Shown one piece after another: positions 16,833 through 24,300 of a stretch of DNA of 61,014 bases; position 1 is the first letter of the stretch, and each line of letters starts with the position of its first letter. The notes beneath the pieces were generated by a model. The model was not told the DNA's origin, did no database searches, and saw only the letters and a list, made by a program, of their open reading frames with translations. Position numbers and translations under genes: made by a program. Location of the stretch: the NCBI RefSeq assembly GCF_009905615.1, contig NZ_JAAAKW010000023.1, forward strand, positions 1 through 61,014. The letters run 5' to 3'. The DNA comes from Pseudomonas sp. SLFW. GTDB taxonomy: Bacteria; Pseudomonadota; Gammaproteobacteria; Pseudomonadales; Pseudomonadaceae.

Positions 16833-17558
16833 TCAAATCACCTTCACGGCGCGACCAATGAATTGAATGGGGCCTGTTGGTTTGTTGATCGGCGAGCCCG
16901 TGGATTTCTCAAGGGTCAGCTCGAATAACTGGTTGGGCTGCAGCGGCGGCAGGCTGTCCAGCGGCACGCTCAGCACTTGGCCTGGCTTGACCAGCCCAAG
17001 CGACACCGGGCCCTGCCAATCGTCGGCCTTGGTCCAGAATTGCAGCGCCTTGTCTTCGGGTATCGAGGTTTCGCCCAACGGGATCAGCTGAATATCACGG
17101 CTGTCGCTGGCCTGAATCACCCAGCCCGGCGCCTTGTCCTGCGGCGCGACGAGCACCACCAGATAAGAAGGCACCGGTTTGGGTGCATGCTGCGTCACCA
17201 GCAACGCCGCCATTACCACCGAAGCGGCGACTCCAAAACCGGCGACGCTGCGCCACAGGTTAAGGCTGTCCCACCAACGCGGCGCTCGATCCACTCGTGG
17301 CTGTGAGAAAACCGACAACGAATCGAGGCTGTGCTCGATTCTGTTCCAGAGAGAGGTGGGCGGCGTCTGCGGCTCTGCCAGATCAGTGAGCGAGAGCAAT
17401 CGGGCTTCCCACTCGTCGACCGCCCTGCGTAGCGCAACATCGTGTTCAAGGCGCTGCTGAACGTCAGCCCGTTGCCCAGCGGAGAGCGTGCCCAGTACGT
17501 ATTCACCGGCCAGGGACTGGACATCGTCGTCAGAGGGGGTGCCTGGTTGTTCGATCAT
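16833..17558 (-). CDS. RskA-family anti-sigma factor
   Basis: Single-pass membrane anti-sigma factor of 241 residues that should bind and silence the SigK-like sigma encoded just upstream. The cytosolic N-terminus holds LAGEYVLGTLSAGQRADVQ, a hydrophobic helix lies near residues 98-118 (NLWRSVAGFGVAASVVMAAL), and a periplasmic domain follows. The start at 17558 overlaps the sigma stop (ATGA) and is preferred to the longer open frame, which runs antiparallel to no known domain and lies within the sigma gene in another frame. Release of the sigma in this family usually involves proteolysis of the anti-sigma factor. Confidence 0.88.
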   Translation of the reverse strand: MIEQPGTPSDDDVQSLAGEYVLGTLSAGQRADVQQRLEHDVALRRAVDEWEARLLSLTDLAEPQTPPTSLWNRIEHSLDSLSVFSQPRVDRAPRWWDSLNLWRSVAGFGVAASVVMAALLVTQHAPKPVPSYLVVLVAPQDKAPGWVIQASDSRDIQLIPLGETSIPEDKALQFWTKADDWQGPVSLGLVKPGQVLSVPLDSLPPLQPNQLFELTLEKSTGSPINKPTGPIQFIGRAVKVI

Positions 17559-18109
17559 CCTATGCACTCCCGCAGCGAAGCCAGGCTGCGCTTGATCCAG
17601 GCTTTCACCGTGCCCAAGGGGGCGCCCAGTTTTTGCGCGATCTGTTGATGAGAGTAGCCATCGACGTAGGCATGAAAAATACAGTTGCGACGCACCGGCT
17701 CCAGTTGTTCGAGGCAGGTGTGGATTCGGCCCGGGTTGACCCGCCAATCGAAGGCGTCATGGGTCTCTTGCCAGCCTTCGACCGTTGTTTGCACGTGGCT
17801 GTCATCGTCCGTTGACACTTCCCGCGCGCTGTTGCGCACGCTGTTAAGCGCCAAATGCCGAGCCACCGTGAACATCCACCCACGGGCGCTGCCACGGGAG
17901 GGGTCGAAACTCGCCGCGCTGCTCCATATCTTGATAAAGGCGTCGTGCACGATGTCCTCGGCACGCGCGCGGTCGATCACAATGCGTTGCACCACACCGA
18001 GCAGACGCGGGCTTTCCTGCTCATAAAGACGTTGCAGCGCCCGCCGTTCACCGCGGGCGCAGGCAAGCAACGCTGCTTCATAGTCAAACGGTGTCTGAGG
18101 TGCGGACAA
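17555..18109 (-). CDS. ECF sigma factor (SigK-like)
   Basis: RNA polymerase ECF sigma factor of 184 residues. Region 2 includes ESPRLLGVVQRIVIDRARAEDIVHDAFIKIW and GWMFTVARHLALNSVR (about residues 28-100). Region 4 is near 135-184 (LEQLEPVRRNCIFHAYVDGYSHQQIAQKLGAPLGTVKAWIKRSLASLREC). It is translationally coupled to the RskA-type anti-sigma gene. The DUF3455 gene 99 bases upstream on the same strand may be part of its regulon, but no promoter was recognised. A long inverted repeat separates the two. Confidence 0.9.
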   Translation of the reverse strand: MSAPQTPFDYEAALLACARGERRALQRLYEQESPRLLGVVQRIVIDRARAEDIVHDAFIKIWSSAASFDPSRGSARGWMFTVARHLALNSVRNSAREVSTDDDSHVQTTVEGWQETHDAFDWRVNPGRIHTCLEQLEPVRRNCIFHAYVDGYSHQQIAQKLGAPLGTVKAWIKRSLASLRECIG

Positions 18110-18138
18110 ATTGATCGGCCATCCATGGGAGTGTGTGC

Positions 18139-18211
18139 GATCACGGTTGAGGTCGCTTGCGCAGGAGCATAGCCCGTTTACTGCGCAAGACCTCTGAAAC
18201 CGTCGTGATCA
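18139..18211. repeat. Long imperfect inverted repeat between sigK-like and DUF3455 genes
   Basis: Left arm 18139-18164 (GATCACGGTTGAGGTCGC + TTGCGCAG) pairs with right arm 18181-18211 (CTGCGCAA + GACCTC + ACCGTCGTGATC). The loop is 16 bases and small bulges interrupt the stem. It differs from the REPIN families. It ends at the stop codon of the DUF3455 gene, so it may terminate that gene or control the start of the sigma gene; there is no T-tract. Confidence 0.6.
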
Positions 18212-18739
18212 GTTGCTGGCCCAGAAAATGTAATCAGCCTGATACTTGACCACTTCTTTCGCGCCTTTGTTGGCGGCCGAACACGTTGTGGAGGGCGCTA
18301 CGCCGCCTTTGAGCGCTACGCGTTGAATGTAGGTGACGCCGTGCATGGCACCTTTACCTTCGGCGGGATTGGCCTTGACCAGTTGATACGGCAGGTTGCC
18401 CTCGCCCGATGGCGCAACCGCCAACTGGGTGCCGGTGATTTTCGAACCGTCTTTCGCTTCCCACGTTGCCGGTGGGCCGAAGTAGGTCCCGACCTGTTGG
18501 CCCTTGCGATCATTGAGCACCGCCTTGGGGCCGACGAACGTCCATGCCATTTCGCTGGCGTTGTCTGCTTTGGTTTTGCACTCGTAGGTGATTTCGCCGA
18601 CGCCAGTGGTTTCCATGCTGACTTTGTGACCGGCCGGGACCTTGATGCTGTCCGGCAAATCCGCCTGAGCGAAGGCTGAAGACGCACACGTGAAAGCCAG
18701 GGCGCTTGCGGCCAGGCAAAGGTAGTGTTTAGCGTTCAT
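18209..18739 (-). CDS. Secreted DUF3455 protein
   Basis: Protein of 176 residues with an N-terminal signal peptide (cut probably after ...SSAFA, residue ~24). The mature part matches the DUF3455 pattern: LPDSIKVPAGHKVSMETTGVGEITYECK near its start, TWEAKDGSKITG in the middle and ending YQADYIFWAS. Two conserved cysteines (Cys in TYECK and STTCSA) could form a disulfide in the periplasm. The function of this family is not known. It often sits beside ECF sigma/anti-sigma genes, as here, which suggests a stress-induced envelope protein. It has its own short upstream region of about 110 bases before nhaA's end. Confidence 0.82.
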   Translation of the reverse strand: MNAKHYLCLAASALAFTCASSAFAQADLPDSIKVPAGHKVSMETTGVGEITYECKTKADNASEMAWTFVGPKAVLNDRKGQQVGTYFGPPATWEAKDGSKITGTQLAVAPSGEGNLPYQLVKANPAEGKGAMHGVTYIQRVALKGGVAPSTTCSAANKGAKEVVKYQADYIFWASN

Positions 18740-18849
18740 CGCAGTTTCTCCTGAGGGTATTTCAGTGGGCAGCGAAGGGCTGCTGACTGTACTACCCGCC
18801 AGAACCGGATCTGGATGCAGCGGTTTGAAAAAAATGTTCAGGAAGCGGC

Positions 18850-20028
18850 TCAGCGTTGCGCCAACTTGCTGCGCAATAGGGCGATGCCCGCCAGCGCGGA
18901 CAAAATCGATCCCATCAGCACCCCGATTTTTACCTCGTCAATCAAATGCGGCGCGCTGGGGAATGCCAGGTTGCCGATGAACAGGCTCATCGTGAAACCA
19001 ATCCCGCATAGCAACGCGACACCGTAGAGCTGCATCCAGTTACTGCCCTCGGGCAATGTTGCCAATCCCGACCGAATCGCCAACGTGGCCGCGAGAAACA
19101 CGCCAATCTGCTTGCCAGCGAACAAGCCCAACGCAACCCCCAGCGGCACCGGGTCCACAAGGTTGCCCAGGCTGACGCCCGACAGTGACACGCCTGCGTT
19201 GGCGAACCCGAACACCGGCACCACGGCAAACGCGACCCAGTAGTGCATCTTTTCCTCCAGCAACAACAGCGGCGAACGGGCCTCTTCCTGCCGTGTGCCG
19301 AGCGGAATGCACAGCGCCAGCGCGACACCGGCCAGCGTCGCGTGCACGCCGGATTGCAGGACGAAAAACCACAGCAGCAGGCCCAGCAACAGATACGGCA
19401 ACAGTCGCTGTACGCCCATGCGGTTCATGATCACCAGCACTGCCAGCGTGGCGAACGCAGCGCCGAGCATCGGCAGGTTGAGGCCGGTGCTGTAGAACAG
19501 CGCGATGATCGTGACCGCACCCAGATCGTCGAGAATCGCCAGGGCGGCGAGGAAGACTTTCAGCGATGTCGGCACGCGCTTGCCGAGCAATGACAAGACG
19601 CCCAGCGCGAAGGCAATGTCGGTGGCCGCCGGAATCGCCCAGCCGCCGAGGGTTTCGGCGTTGCCGAGATTGATGCCGACGTAAATCAGCGCGGGTATCA
19701 GCATCCCGCCCGCCGCCGCAAAACCGGGCAGGGCGCGCTGGCCCCAACTGGCGAGGCCACCGGCGAGCACTTCACGTTTGATCTCCAACCCGACCATCAA
19801 AAAGAAGATCGCCATCAGGCCGTCGTTGATCCACAACTCCACCGAAAGGCCGCCCCAGACGCTGTGAAGCGCGGCGAAGTAGAACGCGGCCATGGGCGAG
19901 TTGGCGACGATGATCGCGGCAAGCGCTGCCCCCATCAACACGATTCCGCCTGCGGATTCCGACGCAAGGAAACTGGCGAGAACGGCGAGGGCGCGTGGGG
20001 TTTCTTTTTGGGGGCTGGGCGATGTCAT
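18850..20028 (-). CDS. nhaA: Na+/H+ antiporter NhaA
   Basis: Inner-membrane antiporter of 392 residues that exports Na+ or Li+ in exchange for two protons and controls cytoplasmic pH and salt. The ion-binding aspartates are visible: ATDIAFALG (Asp137) and AILDDLGAV (Asp167, Asp168). The N-terminal SESAGGIVLM and GLEIKREVL motifs and about 12 hydrophobic helices match the family. It lies between the DUF3455 gene and hutD on the same strand, with 84 bases to hutD, and has no functional link to the hut genes that flank the inserted block. Confidence 0.95.
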   Translation of the reverse strand: MTSPSPQKETPRALAVLASFLASESAGGIVLMGAALAAIIVANSPMAAFYFAALHSVWGGLSVELWINDGLMAIFFLMVGLEIKREVLAGGLASWGQRALPGFAAAGGMLIPALIYVGINLGNAETLGGWAIPAATDIAFALGVLSLLGKRVPTSLKVFLAALAILDDLGAVTIIALFYSTGLNLPMLGAAFATLAVLVIMNRMGVQRLLPYLLLGLLLWFFVLQSGVHATLAGVALALCIPLGTRQEEARSPLLLLEEKMHYWVAFAVVPVFGFANAGVSLSGVSLGNLVDPVPLGVALGLFAGKQIGVFLAATLAIRSGLATLPEGSNWMQLYGVALLCGIGFTMSLFIGNLAFPSAPHLIDEVKIGVLMGSILSALAGIALLRSKLAQR

Positions 20029-20112
20029 GCGCGTCCTTGTGTCAGTTTTTTTAGGTCTGCCCCGGTAGCGCTCACGGCCTTCGGCCAGATGCGTGGGGCT
20101 GCCATCGGGTTT

Positions 20113-20706
20113 TCAGATCGCAGTCAGCTCAATTACGCAAACCCGACTCGCCGTTGGCGCATACAGGACCACTTCCACCAGCGCCCCTTCCTTGTTATCC
20201 AGTTGCAAACAATCGTGTTTTTCCAGCAACTGCGGCGGATGCTCGCCCACGTTGGCCGCCATCTGCTCGGCCGCGCTGAACACTACGAACACATTCGCCG
20301 AGCTGAAGAAGCGCTGAGGCTGCAGCACATCGATCCATTGCAGGCGTGCGCGATAACGGGTTGGCGCGTAGATCAGGTTGAAGTCGCGAATCGGCCCGTT
20401 CAACAGCGTGCACGACACCTGACTGTCACCGCTGAACGCGAATGGATCGGACGGCAGCAACGGCTCGCTGTTTTTGCCATCGATGTTCAGCGTCATGCCC
20501 GCGCCTTGCAGCACCGTGATGATGCGCAGATAACCGGCGAACACCGAAAAACCGCCCGACTCGCCAATATCCGCAATCGACAGGCGCCAGCCGAAGCCGT
20601 CCAGCCCTTGGCCTGCATCGCGGGTGATTTCTTCGGTGCTGCCACCGCCGTTTTTCCAGGGCATGCGCGGGTAGTCGGCGGCACGCAGAACAGTCAGCTG
20701 AGTCAT
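20113..20706 (-). CDS. hutD: HutD, modulator of hut expression
   Basis: Bicupin-type protein of 197 residues (DUF886/HutD family). The start at 20706 overlaps the hutC stop (ATGA) and gives the family's usual N-terminus MTQLTVLRAADYPRMPWKNGGGSTEEI. It is not an enzyme of the pathway. In P. fluorescens it is reported to limit the maximum level of hut expression, possibly by binding formylglutamate or a similar intermediate. Motifs such as WRLSIADIGESGGFS and the internal cupin strands are present. It is co-transcribed with hutC. The hut structural operon that would usually follow is 5.9 kb away here. Confidence 0.92.
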   Translation of the reverse strand: MTQLTVLRAADYPRMPWKNGGGSTEEITRDAGQGLDGFGWRLSIADIGESGGFSVFAGYLRIITVLQGAGMTLNIDGKNSEPLLPSDPFAFSGDSQVSCTLLNGPIRDFNLIYAPTRYRARLQWIDVLQPQRFFSSANVFVVFSAAEQMAANVGEHPPQLLEKHDCLQLDNKEGALVEVVLYAPTASRVCVIELTAI

Positions 20707-21452
20707 TTGGTGAAACGTCCTTCCAGGCGGTGGCGTGAGCCGGGGTGGATCAGGCGGGCGGCGGTCACCGGTTGACGGCCCGACCACGTGCGGCGGCGAA
20801 CCAGCAGGCAGGGTTCGCCTTTTTCAATTTGCAGCAGCTTGCATTCATCCGGGTCCGCCAGAATGGCCTCGACCACGTGCTCACCTTCGGTCAGCGGAGC
20901 CACCTGATTGAGGTAGGCGTAAGGCGTCTGCTTGGTGAAGTCCTGTTGCAGATACTCGGGTGCGACAGCCGCGTTGACAAAACGGTCCTCGATTTGCACG
21001 GGAATGTCGTTTTCAAAGTGCACGATCAACGAGTGGAACACCCGCTGGCCTTCGCGCATGTCCAGCGCCAATGCGCGCTCGGAACCGGCGGCCTCTTCGC
21101 AGAGGATGATGACTTGACAGGTGTGGGTGTGGCCGCGAGAGGCGATTTCGTCGGCAATGTTGTGCACTTCGAACAACGCGGACTGAGTCTTGGGTTCAGC
21201 GACGAAGGTGCCCACGCCCTGCATGCGCACCAGCATGCCTTCGGCAGTCATTTCGCGAAGGGCGCGGTTGATGGTCATGCGGCTGAAGCCCAGTTGGGTC
21301 ACCAGTTCGCTTTCGGACGGCACGCGGTGATGCGGCGGCCAGGTTCCGTTCTGGATCTGCTGGGTGATCATTTGCTTCACCCGGGCGTAGAGCGGCGCCG
21401 GACTGTCACCCATCTGGGCGGCCAGTGGAGAATTGGCAGGCGGAGTCGGCAC
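20703..21452 (-). CDS. hutC: GntR/HutC-family repressor of histidine utilisation
   Basis: Repressor of 249 residues. The N-terminal winged helix-turn-helix (LYARVKQMITQQI...VPSESELVTQLGFSRMTINRALREM, about residues 20-75) is followed by a UTRA ligand domain (RVFHSLIVHFENDIPVQIEDRFV, LLVRRRTWS). Urocanate is the known inducer of Pseudomonas HutC. It is divergent from hutF, with a palindromic site in the 157-base gap, and a perfect TGTA-N2-TACA site stands before hutU. It is coupled to hutD. It starts MPTPPANSPL, with a proline-rich lead before the DNA-binding domain. Confidence 0.95.
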   Translation of the reverse strand: MPTPPANSPLAAQMGDSPAPLYARVKQMITQQIQNGTWPPHHRVPSESELVTQLGFSRMTINRALREMTAEGMLVRMQGVGTFVAEPKTQSALFEVHNIADEIASRGHTHTCQVIILCEEAAGSERALALDMREGQRVFHSLIVHFENDIPVQIEDRFVNAAVAPEYLQQDFTKQTPYAYLNQVAPLTEGEHVVEAILADPDECKLLQIEKGEPCLLVRRRTWSGRQPVTAARLIHPGSRHRLEGRFTK

Positions 21453-21548
21453 AGAAAAATCCTTGTTATAAGCAAAAACAGTGGGTGAAGAAGCTGCAGA
21501 CAGCGCCCACGCTAACCATTAACGCGAGCGCCGACAAGCTTGCCGCAG

Positions 21549-21577
21549 TTTACCGGGCAGGCAAACGTCTGTATATG
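21549..21577 (+). promoter_or_regulatory. Possible sigma-70 promoter of hutF
   Basis: TTTACC (21549-21554), 17 bases, then TATATG (21572-21577), about 35 bases before the hutF ATG. The -10 hexamer lies inside the palindrome at 21567-21584. Confidence 0.4.
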
Positions 21578-21584
21578 TATAGAC
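21567..21584. promoter_or_regulatory. Possible HutC operator between hutC and hutF
   Basis: Imperfect palindrome GTCTGTATATGTATAGAC, 14 of 18 positions symmetric, in the divergent hutC/hutF gap. It does not match the clean TGTA-N2-TACA site before hutU, so assignment to HutC is by position. Confidence 0.45.
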
Positions 21585-21609
21585 AATTTCACGCGAGGGG
21601 TGCGAAACG

Positions 21610-22974
21610 ATGTCAGTTTTCTTTGCCGAACGAGCGTTATTGCCAGCGGGCTGGGCCAATAACGTGCGTTTTGAGGTCGGTGCTGATGGTGTTCTGACCA
21701 ATGTCCAGTCCGACGCCGAGCGTCAGGGTGCCGAACTGATCATCGGCCCGGTGGTGCCGGGCATGCCGAATCTGCACTCCCACGCGTTCCAACGCGCGAT
21801 GGCCGGGCTGGCGGAAGTGGCGGGCAACCCCAACGACAGCTTCTGGACTTGGCGCGACTTGATGTACCGCCTCGTCGGCCAGATCAGCCCGCAGCAACTC
21901 GGCGTCATCGCTCGTCAGCTGTACATCGAAATGCTCAAGGGCGGCTTCACCTCGGTCGCTGAATTCCATTACGTGCATCAGGACGCAAACGGCAAGCCTT
22001 ACGCCAACCCTGTCGAGCTGGCGTTGCAGGTCAGCCAGGCGGCGAGTTCGGTCGGCATCGGCATGACCCTGCTCCCTGTGCTGTACACCCACTCTGGATT
22101 TGGCGGACTGGCGCCCAACGAGGGCCAGCGTCGATTCATCAATAGCACCGAAAGCTACCTGAACCTGCAATCGGACCTGAAACCTATTATCAGCGCACAA
22201 CCGGCCCAAGCGCTGGGCTTGTGCTTCCACTCGCTGCGCGCCGTCACCCCACAGCAGATCAGTGATGTACTGGCCGCCAGCGACAAGCAATGCCCGGTTC
22301 ACATTCACATTGCCGAACAGCAGAAGGAAGTCGATGACTGCCTGGCGTGGAGTGGTCGTCGCCCGCTGCAATGGCTGTACGAGAACGTCGCGGTCGACGA
22401 GCGCTGGTGCCTGGTGCACGCAACCCACGCCGAAGCCGACGAAGTGGCCTTGATGGCGAAAAGTCGCGCCATCGCGGGGCTGTGCCTGACCACCGAAGCG
22501 AACCTTGGCGACGGGATTTTCCCGGCGGTGGACTACATCGCACAGGGCGGACGTTGGGGCATTGGTTCAGACAGCCACGTTTCGCTCAGCGTTGTCGAAG
22601 AACTGCGCTGGCTGGAATACGGTCAGCGTCTGCGGGATCAACGTCGTAACCGGTTGTACCGTCCGGATCAACCGATGGTTGGTCGCACCCTTTACGACGC
22701 CGCACTGGTGGGCGGTTCGCAGGCAATGGGTCAGCCGATCGGGGCACTTGAAGTCGGCAAGCGTGCAGACTGGCTGGTGCTGGATGGCAACGACCCGTAT
22801 CTGGCCACGGCGTCGGGCGACGGCATTCTAAACCGCTGGCTGTTTGCGGGCAGCGACCGGCAGATTCGTGAAGTCATGGTGAACGGCCAATGGGTGATTC
22901 GTGACGGGCGGCACGTGGACGAAGAGGAAAGCAGCCGCGCGTTTGCGCAGGTGTTGAGGGAATTGCTCGGGTAA
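21610..22974 (+). CDS. hutF: Formimidoylglutamate deiminase
   Basis: Fourth step of the five-enzyme pathway: it converts N-formimino-L-glutamate to N-formyl-L-glutamate and ammonia. It is an amidohydrolase-superfamily Zn enzyme of 454 residues. Metal and catalytic residues appear in MPNLHSHAFQR (His-X-His near residue 56), HIHIAEQ, WCLVHATH and GSDSHVS. GAGGGG-like ribosome site GAGGGG precedes the ATG by about 9 bases. It is divergent from hutC and forms its own unit. A family B REPIN follows. Confidence 0.95.
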   Translation: MSVFFAERALLPAGWANNVRFEVGADGVLTNVQSDAERQGAELIIGPVVPGMPNLHSHAFQRAMAGLAEVAGNPNDSFWTWRDLMYRLVGQISPQQLGVIARQLYIEMLKGGFTSVAEFHYVHQDANGKPYANPVELALQVSQAASSVGIGMTLLPVLYTHSGFGGLAPNEGQRRFINSTESYLNLQSDLKPIISAQPAQALGLCFHSLRAVTPQQISDVLAASDKQCPVHIHIAEQQKEVDDCLAWSGRRPLQWLYENVAVDERWCLVHATHAEADEVALMAKSRAIAGLCLTTEANLGDGIFPAVDYIAQGGRWGIGSDSHVSLSVVEELRWLEYGQRLRDQRRNRLYRPDQPMVGRTLYDAALVGGSQAMGQPIGALEVGKRADWLVLDGNDPYLATASGDGILNRWLFAGSDRQIREVMVNGQWVIRDGRHVDEEESSRAFAQVLRELLG

Positions 22975-22991
22975 GACCAGCGGTGATCAGT

Positions 22992-23082
22992 CTGTAGAAG
23001 CGAATTTATTCGCGAAACGGGGGGGACATCCGACGCTGATCTGTCGTCTGGTCTACCTTCGCGAATGAATTCGCTCCTACAG
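22992..23082. repeat. REPIN (family B) between hutF and lipocalin gene
   Basis: Arms CTGTAGAAGCGAATTTATTC (degenerate) and GCGAATGAATTCGCTCC inverted, between convergent genes. Confidence 0.82.
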
Positions 23083-23112
23083 AGGGTGTGCGTACGTCAG
23101 TGGAATCGGGGA

Positions 23113-23700
23113 TCAGTCGGCGGCTTTCGCCACCTTCGAATCCTCGATCCGCCAGATCAGCTTGGTCGTGTCATACCCCTGCTGCTGCGCTTTCATCATC
23201 AGTTCGTTCTTCACCGACTCCGACACGTGGGCGGTGCGCGACAGCAGCCACAGGTACTTGCGATTCGGGTTGCCGACCAGCGCGACCTTGTAATCGTCGC
23301 TGACGTACAACACCCAGTAATTCCCCTTGGCCACGCCCGGCGCGAGATGCGAGAACCAATTGTCAAACACCACCCACAGCTTGTCGGTCTTGCCTTCAAC
23401 TTGCGGCGACGCCGTGCCGGTCGCTTCTTCCCACTTGCCGTCCAGCGTGCGGCAGCGGTTGGTTACGGCGATGTTGCCGTCGTCTTTCAGCTTGTAATGC
23501 GCCTCGGATTGCGCGCAATTGCGCTGGAAGAACATCGGCATCCGCGCCAATTCGTACCAGGTGCCCTGATAACGTTTCAAGTCCACATGGTCCGCCGTGC
23601 GCGGGGCCATGGATTCCGCTTCCGGCTCGACCGCGCAGGCGCTCAACCCGATCATCGCCAGCGCCACGGCCGCAGCGCGCATCATGAAACCCACCTTCAT
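23113..23700 (-). CDS. blc: Bacterial lipocalin lipoprotein (Blc-like)
   Basis: Outer-membrane lipoprotein of 195 residues with a lipobox LSAC (Cys22). Lipocalin motifs are clear: VDLKRYQGTWYELARMPMFFQ (G-x-W near residue 47), Cys-containing strands, and YWVLYVSDDYKVALVGNPNRKYLWLLSR (about residues 127-155). Blc-type lipocalins bind lipids such as lysophospholipids and are linked to membrane repair. The start overlaps the stop of the small lipoprotein gene before it (ATGA), so the two are made together. Confidence 0.92.
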   Translation of the reverse strand: MKVGFMMRAAAVALAMIGLSACAVEPEAESMAPRTADHVDLKRYQGTWYELARMPMFFQRNCAQSEAHYKLKDDGNIAVTNRCRTLDGKWEEATGTASPQVEGKTDKLWVVFDNWFSHLAPGVAKGNYWVLYVSDDYKVALVGNPNRKYLWLLSRTAHVSESVKNELMMKAQQQGYDTTKLIWRIEDSKVAKAAD

Positions 23701-23951
23701 TTCAGCCCCTGACCCGAATACAGCACGACTTTATCGGCCGCGTATTGAACGCTGATAAAGGTCTTCTGGTCGCCCCACGTGCAGCTCGACATCCCCAGTG
23801 CACCCGAGCATTCAGTCGGGCTGCCCAGCAATTGTTCGATTTGCGCCTTGGACATCCCCGCCGAGATTTTCGAATAGTTTTCCTGATTGATCTTGCTGCA
23901 CGCGGCCAGCAGCACGCAGAACGACAACAACGCGAGAGATCGCAACGACAT
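23697..23951 (-). CDS. Small lipoprotein with BamE/OmlA-like repeat
   Basis: Lipoprotein of 84 residues. Signal peptide MSLRSLALLSFCVLLAAC has its lipid-attachment Cys at residue 18. The mature part INQENYSKISAGMSKAQIEQLLGSPTEC resembles the small SmpA/OmlA (BamE) fold, in which G-M-S-x-x-x-V/I-x-x-x-L-G-x-P is the typical motif. Two later cysteines (SPTECSG, MSSCTW) could form a disulfide. The start at 23951 is chosen for its signal peptide; the open frame upstream has none. It overlaps the lipocalin gene by 4 bases. Its function is not known. Confidence 0.85.
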   Translation of the reverse strand: MSLRSLALLSFCVLLAACSKINQENYSKISAGMSKAQIEQLLGSPTECSGALGMSSCTWGDQKTFISVQYAADKVVLYSGQGLK

Positions 23952-24100
23952 GGGTGAGGCTCCTGAATCGAGAGGGGGCAGCGTCACAGCGATTGGCCTC
24001 TGGCGCAAAGCACTGACGTCATGCCGAAAGCTTAGAAGAGAAAGGGTGGGTCTGGTTCCGTGGGTGAACTCGCTTACGCTGCAATCTGTTTTTGATTCTG

Positions 24101-24283
24101 CCCGAAGGGCGTAGGAGTCTAGCTTGCTGACGATCTGTCGGGGTCGCGCTCGACCGTGAGGCGGCAGCAAATGCCGCAAATGCGGTGTATCTGGCATAAC
24201 CGAGGTGTCTGATCTTGCTACCGGTTCCCGGCAGATCGTCTGACCGCAGCCCGGAGCAAGCTTGCTCCTACGCCTTCGGCAGA
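24101..24283. repeat. Degenerate inverted repeat of a third REP type (family C)
   Basis: The 349-base gap 23952-24300 holds no gene. It contains two facing arms about 95 bases apart: CCGAAGGGCGTAGGAG...GACGATCTG (24102-24137) and its counterpart CAGATCGTC...CTCCTACGCCTTCGG (24233-24279). The right arm includes the 16-base perfect palindrome GGAGCAAGCTTGCTCC (24253-24268). It probably also ends transcription from the DUF924 gene. Confidence 0.65.
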
Positions 24284-24300
24284 AGCAGATCGTGCAACGC

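Noticed and set aside
14616..20028. The block inside the hut locus as a genomic island or phage remnant
   Set aside because: No integrase, tRNA edge, direct repeats or clear base-composition change was seen; it is reported only as a synteny break.
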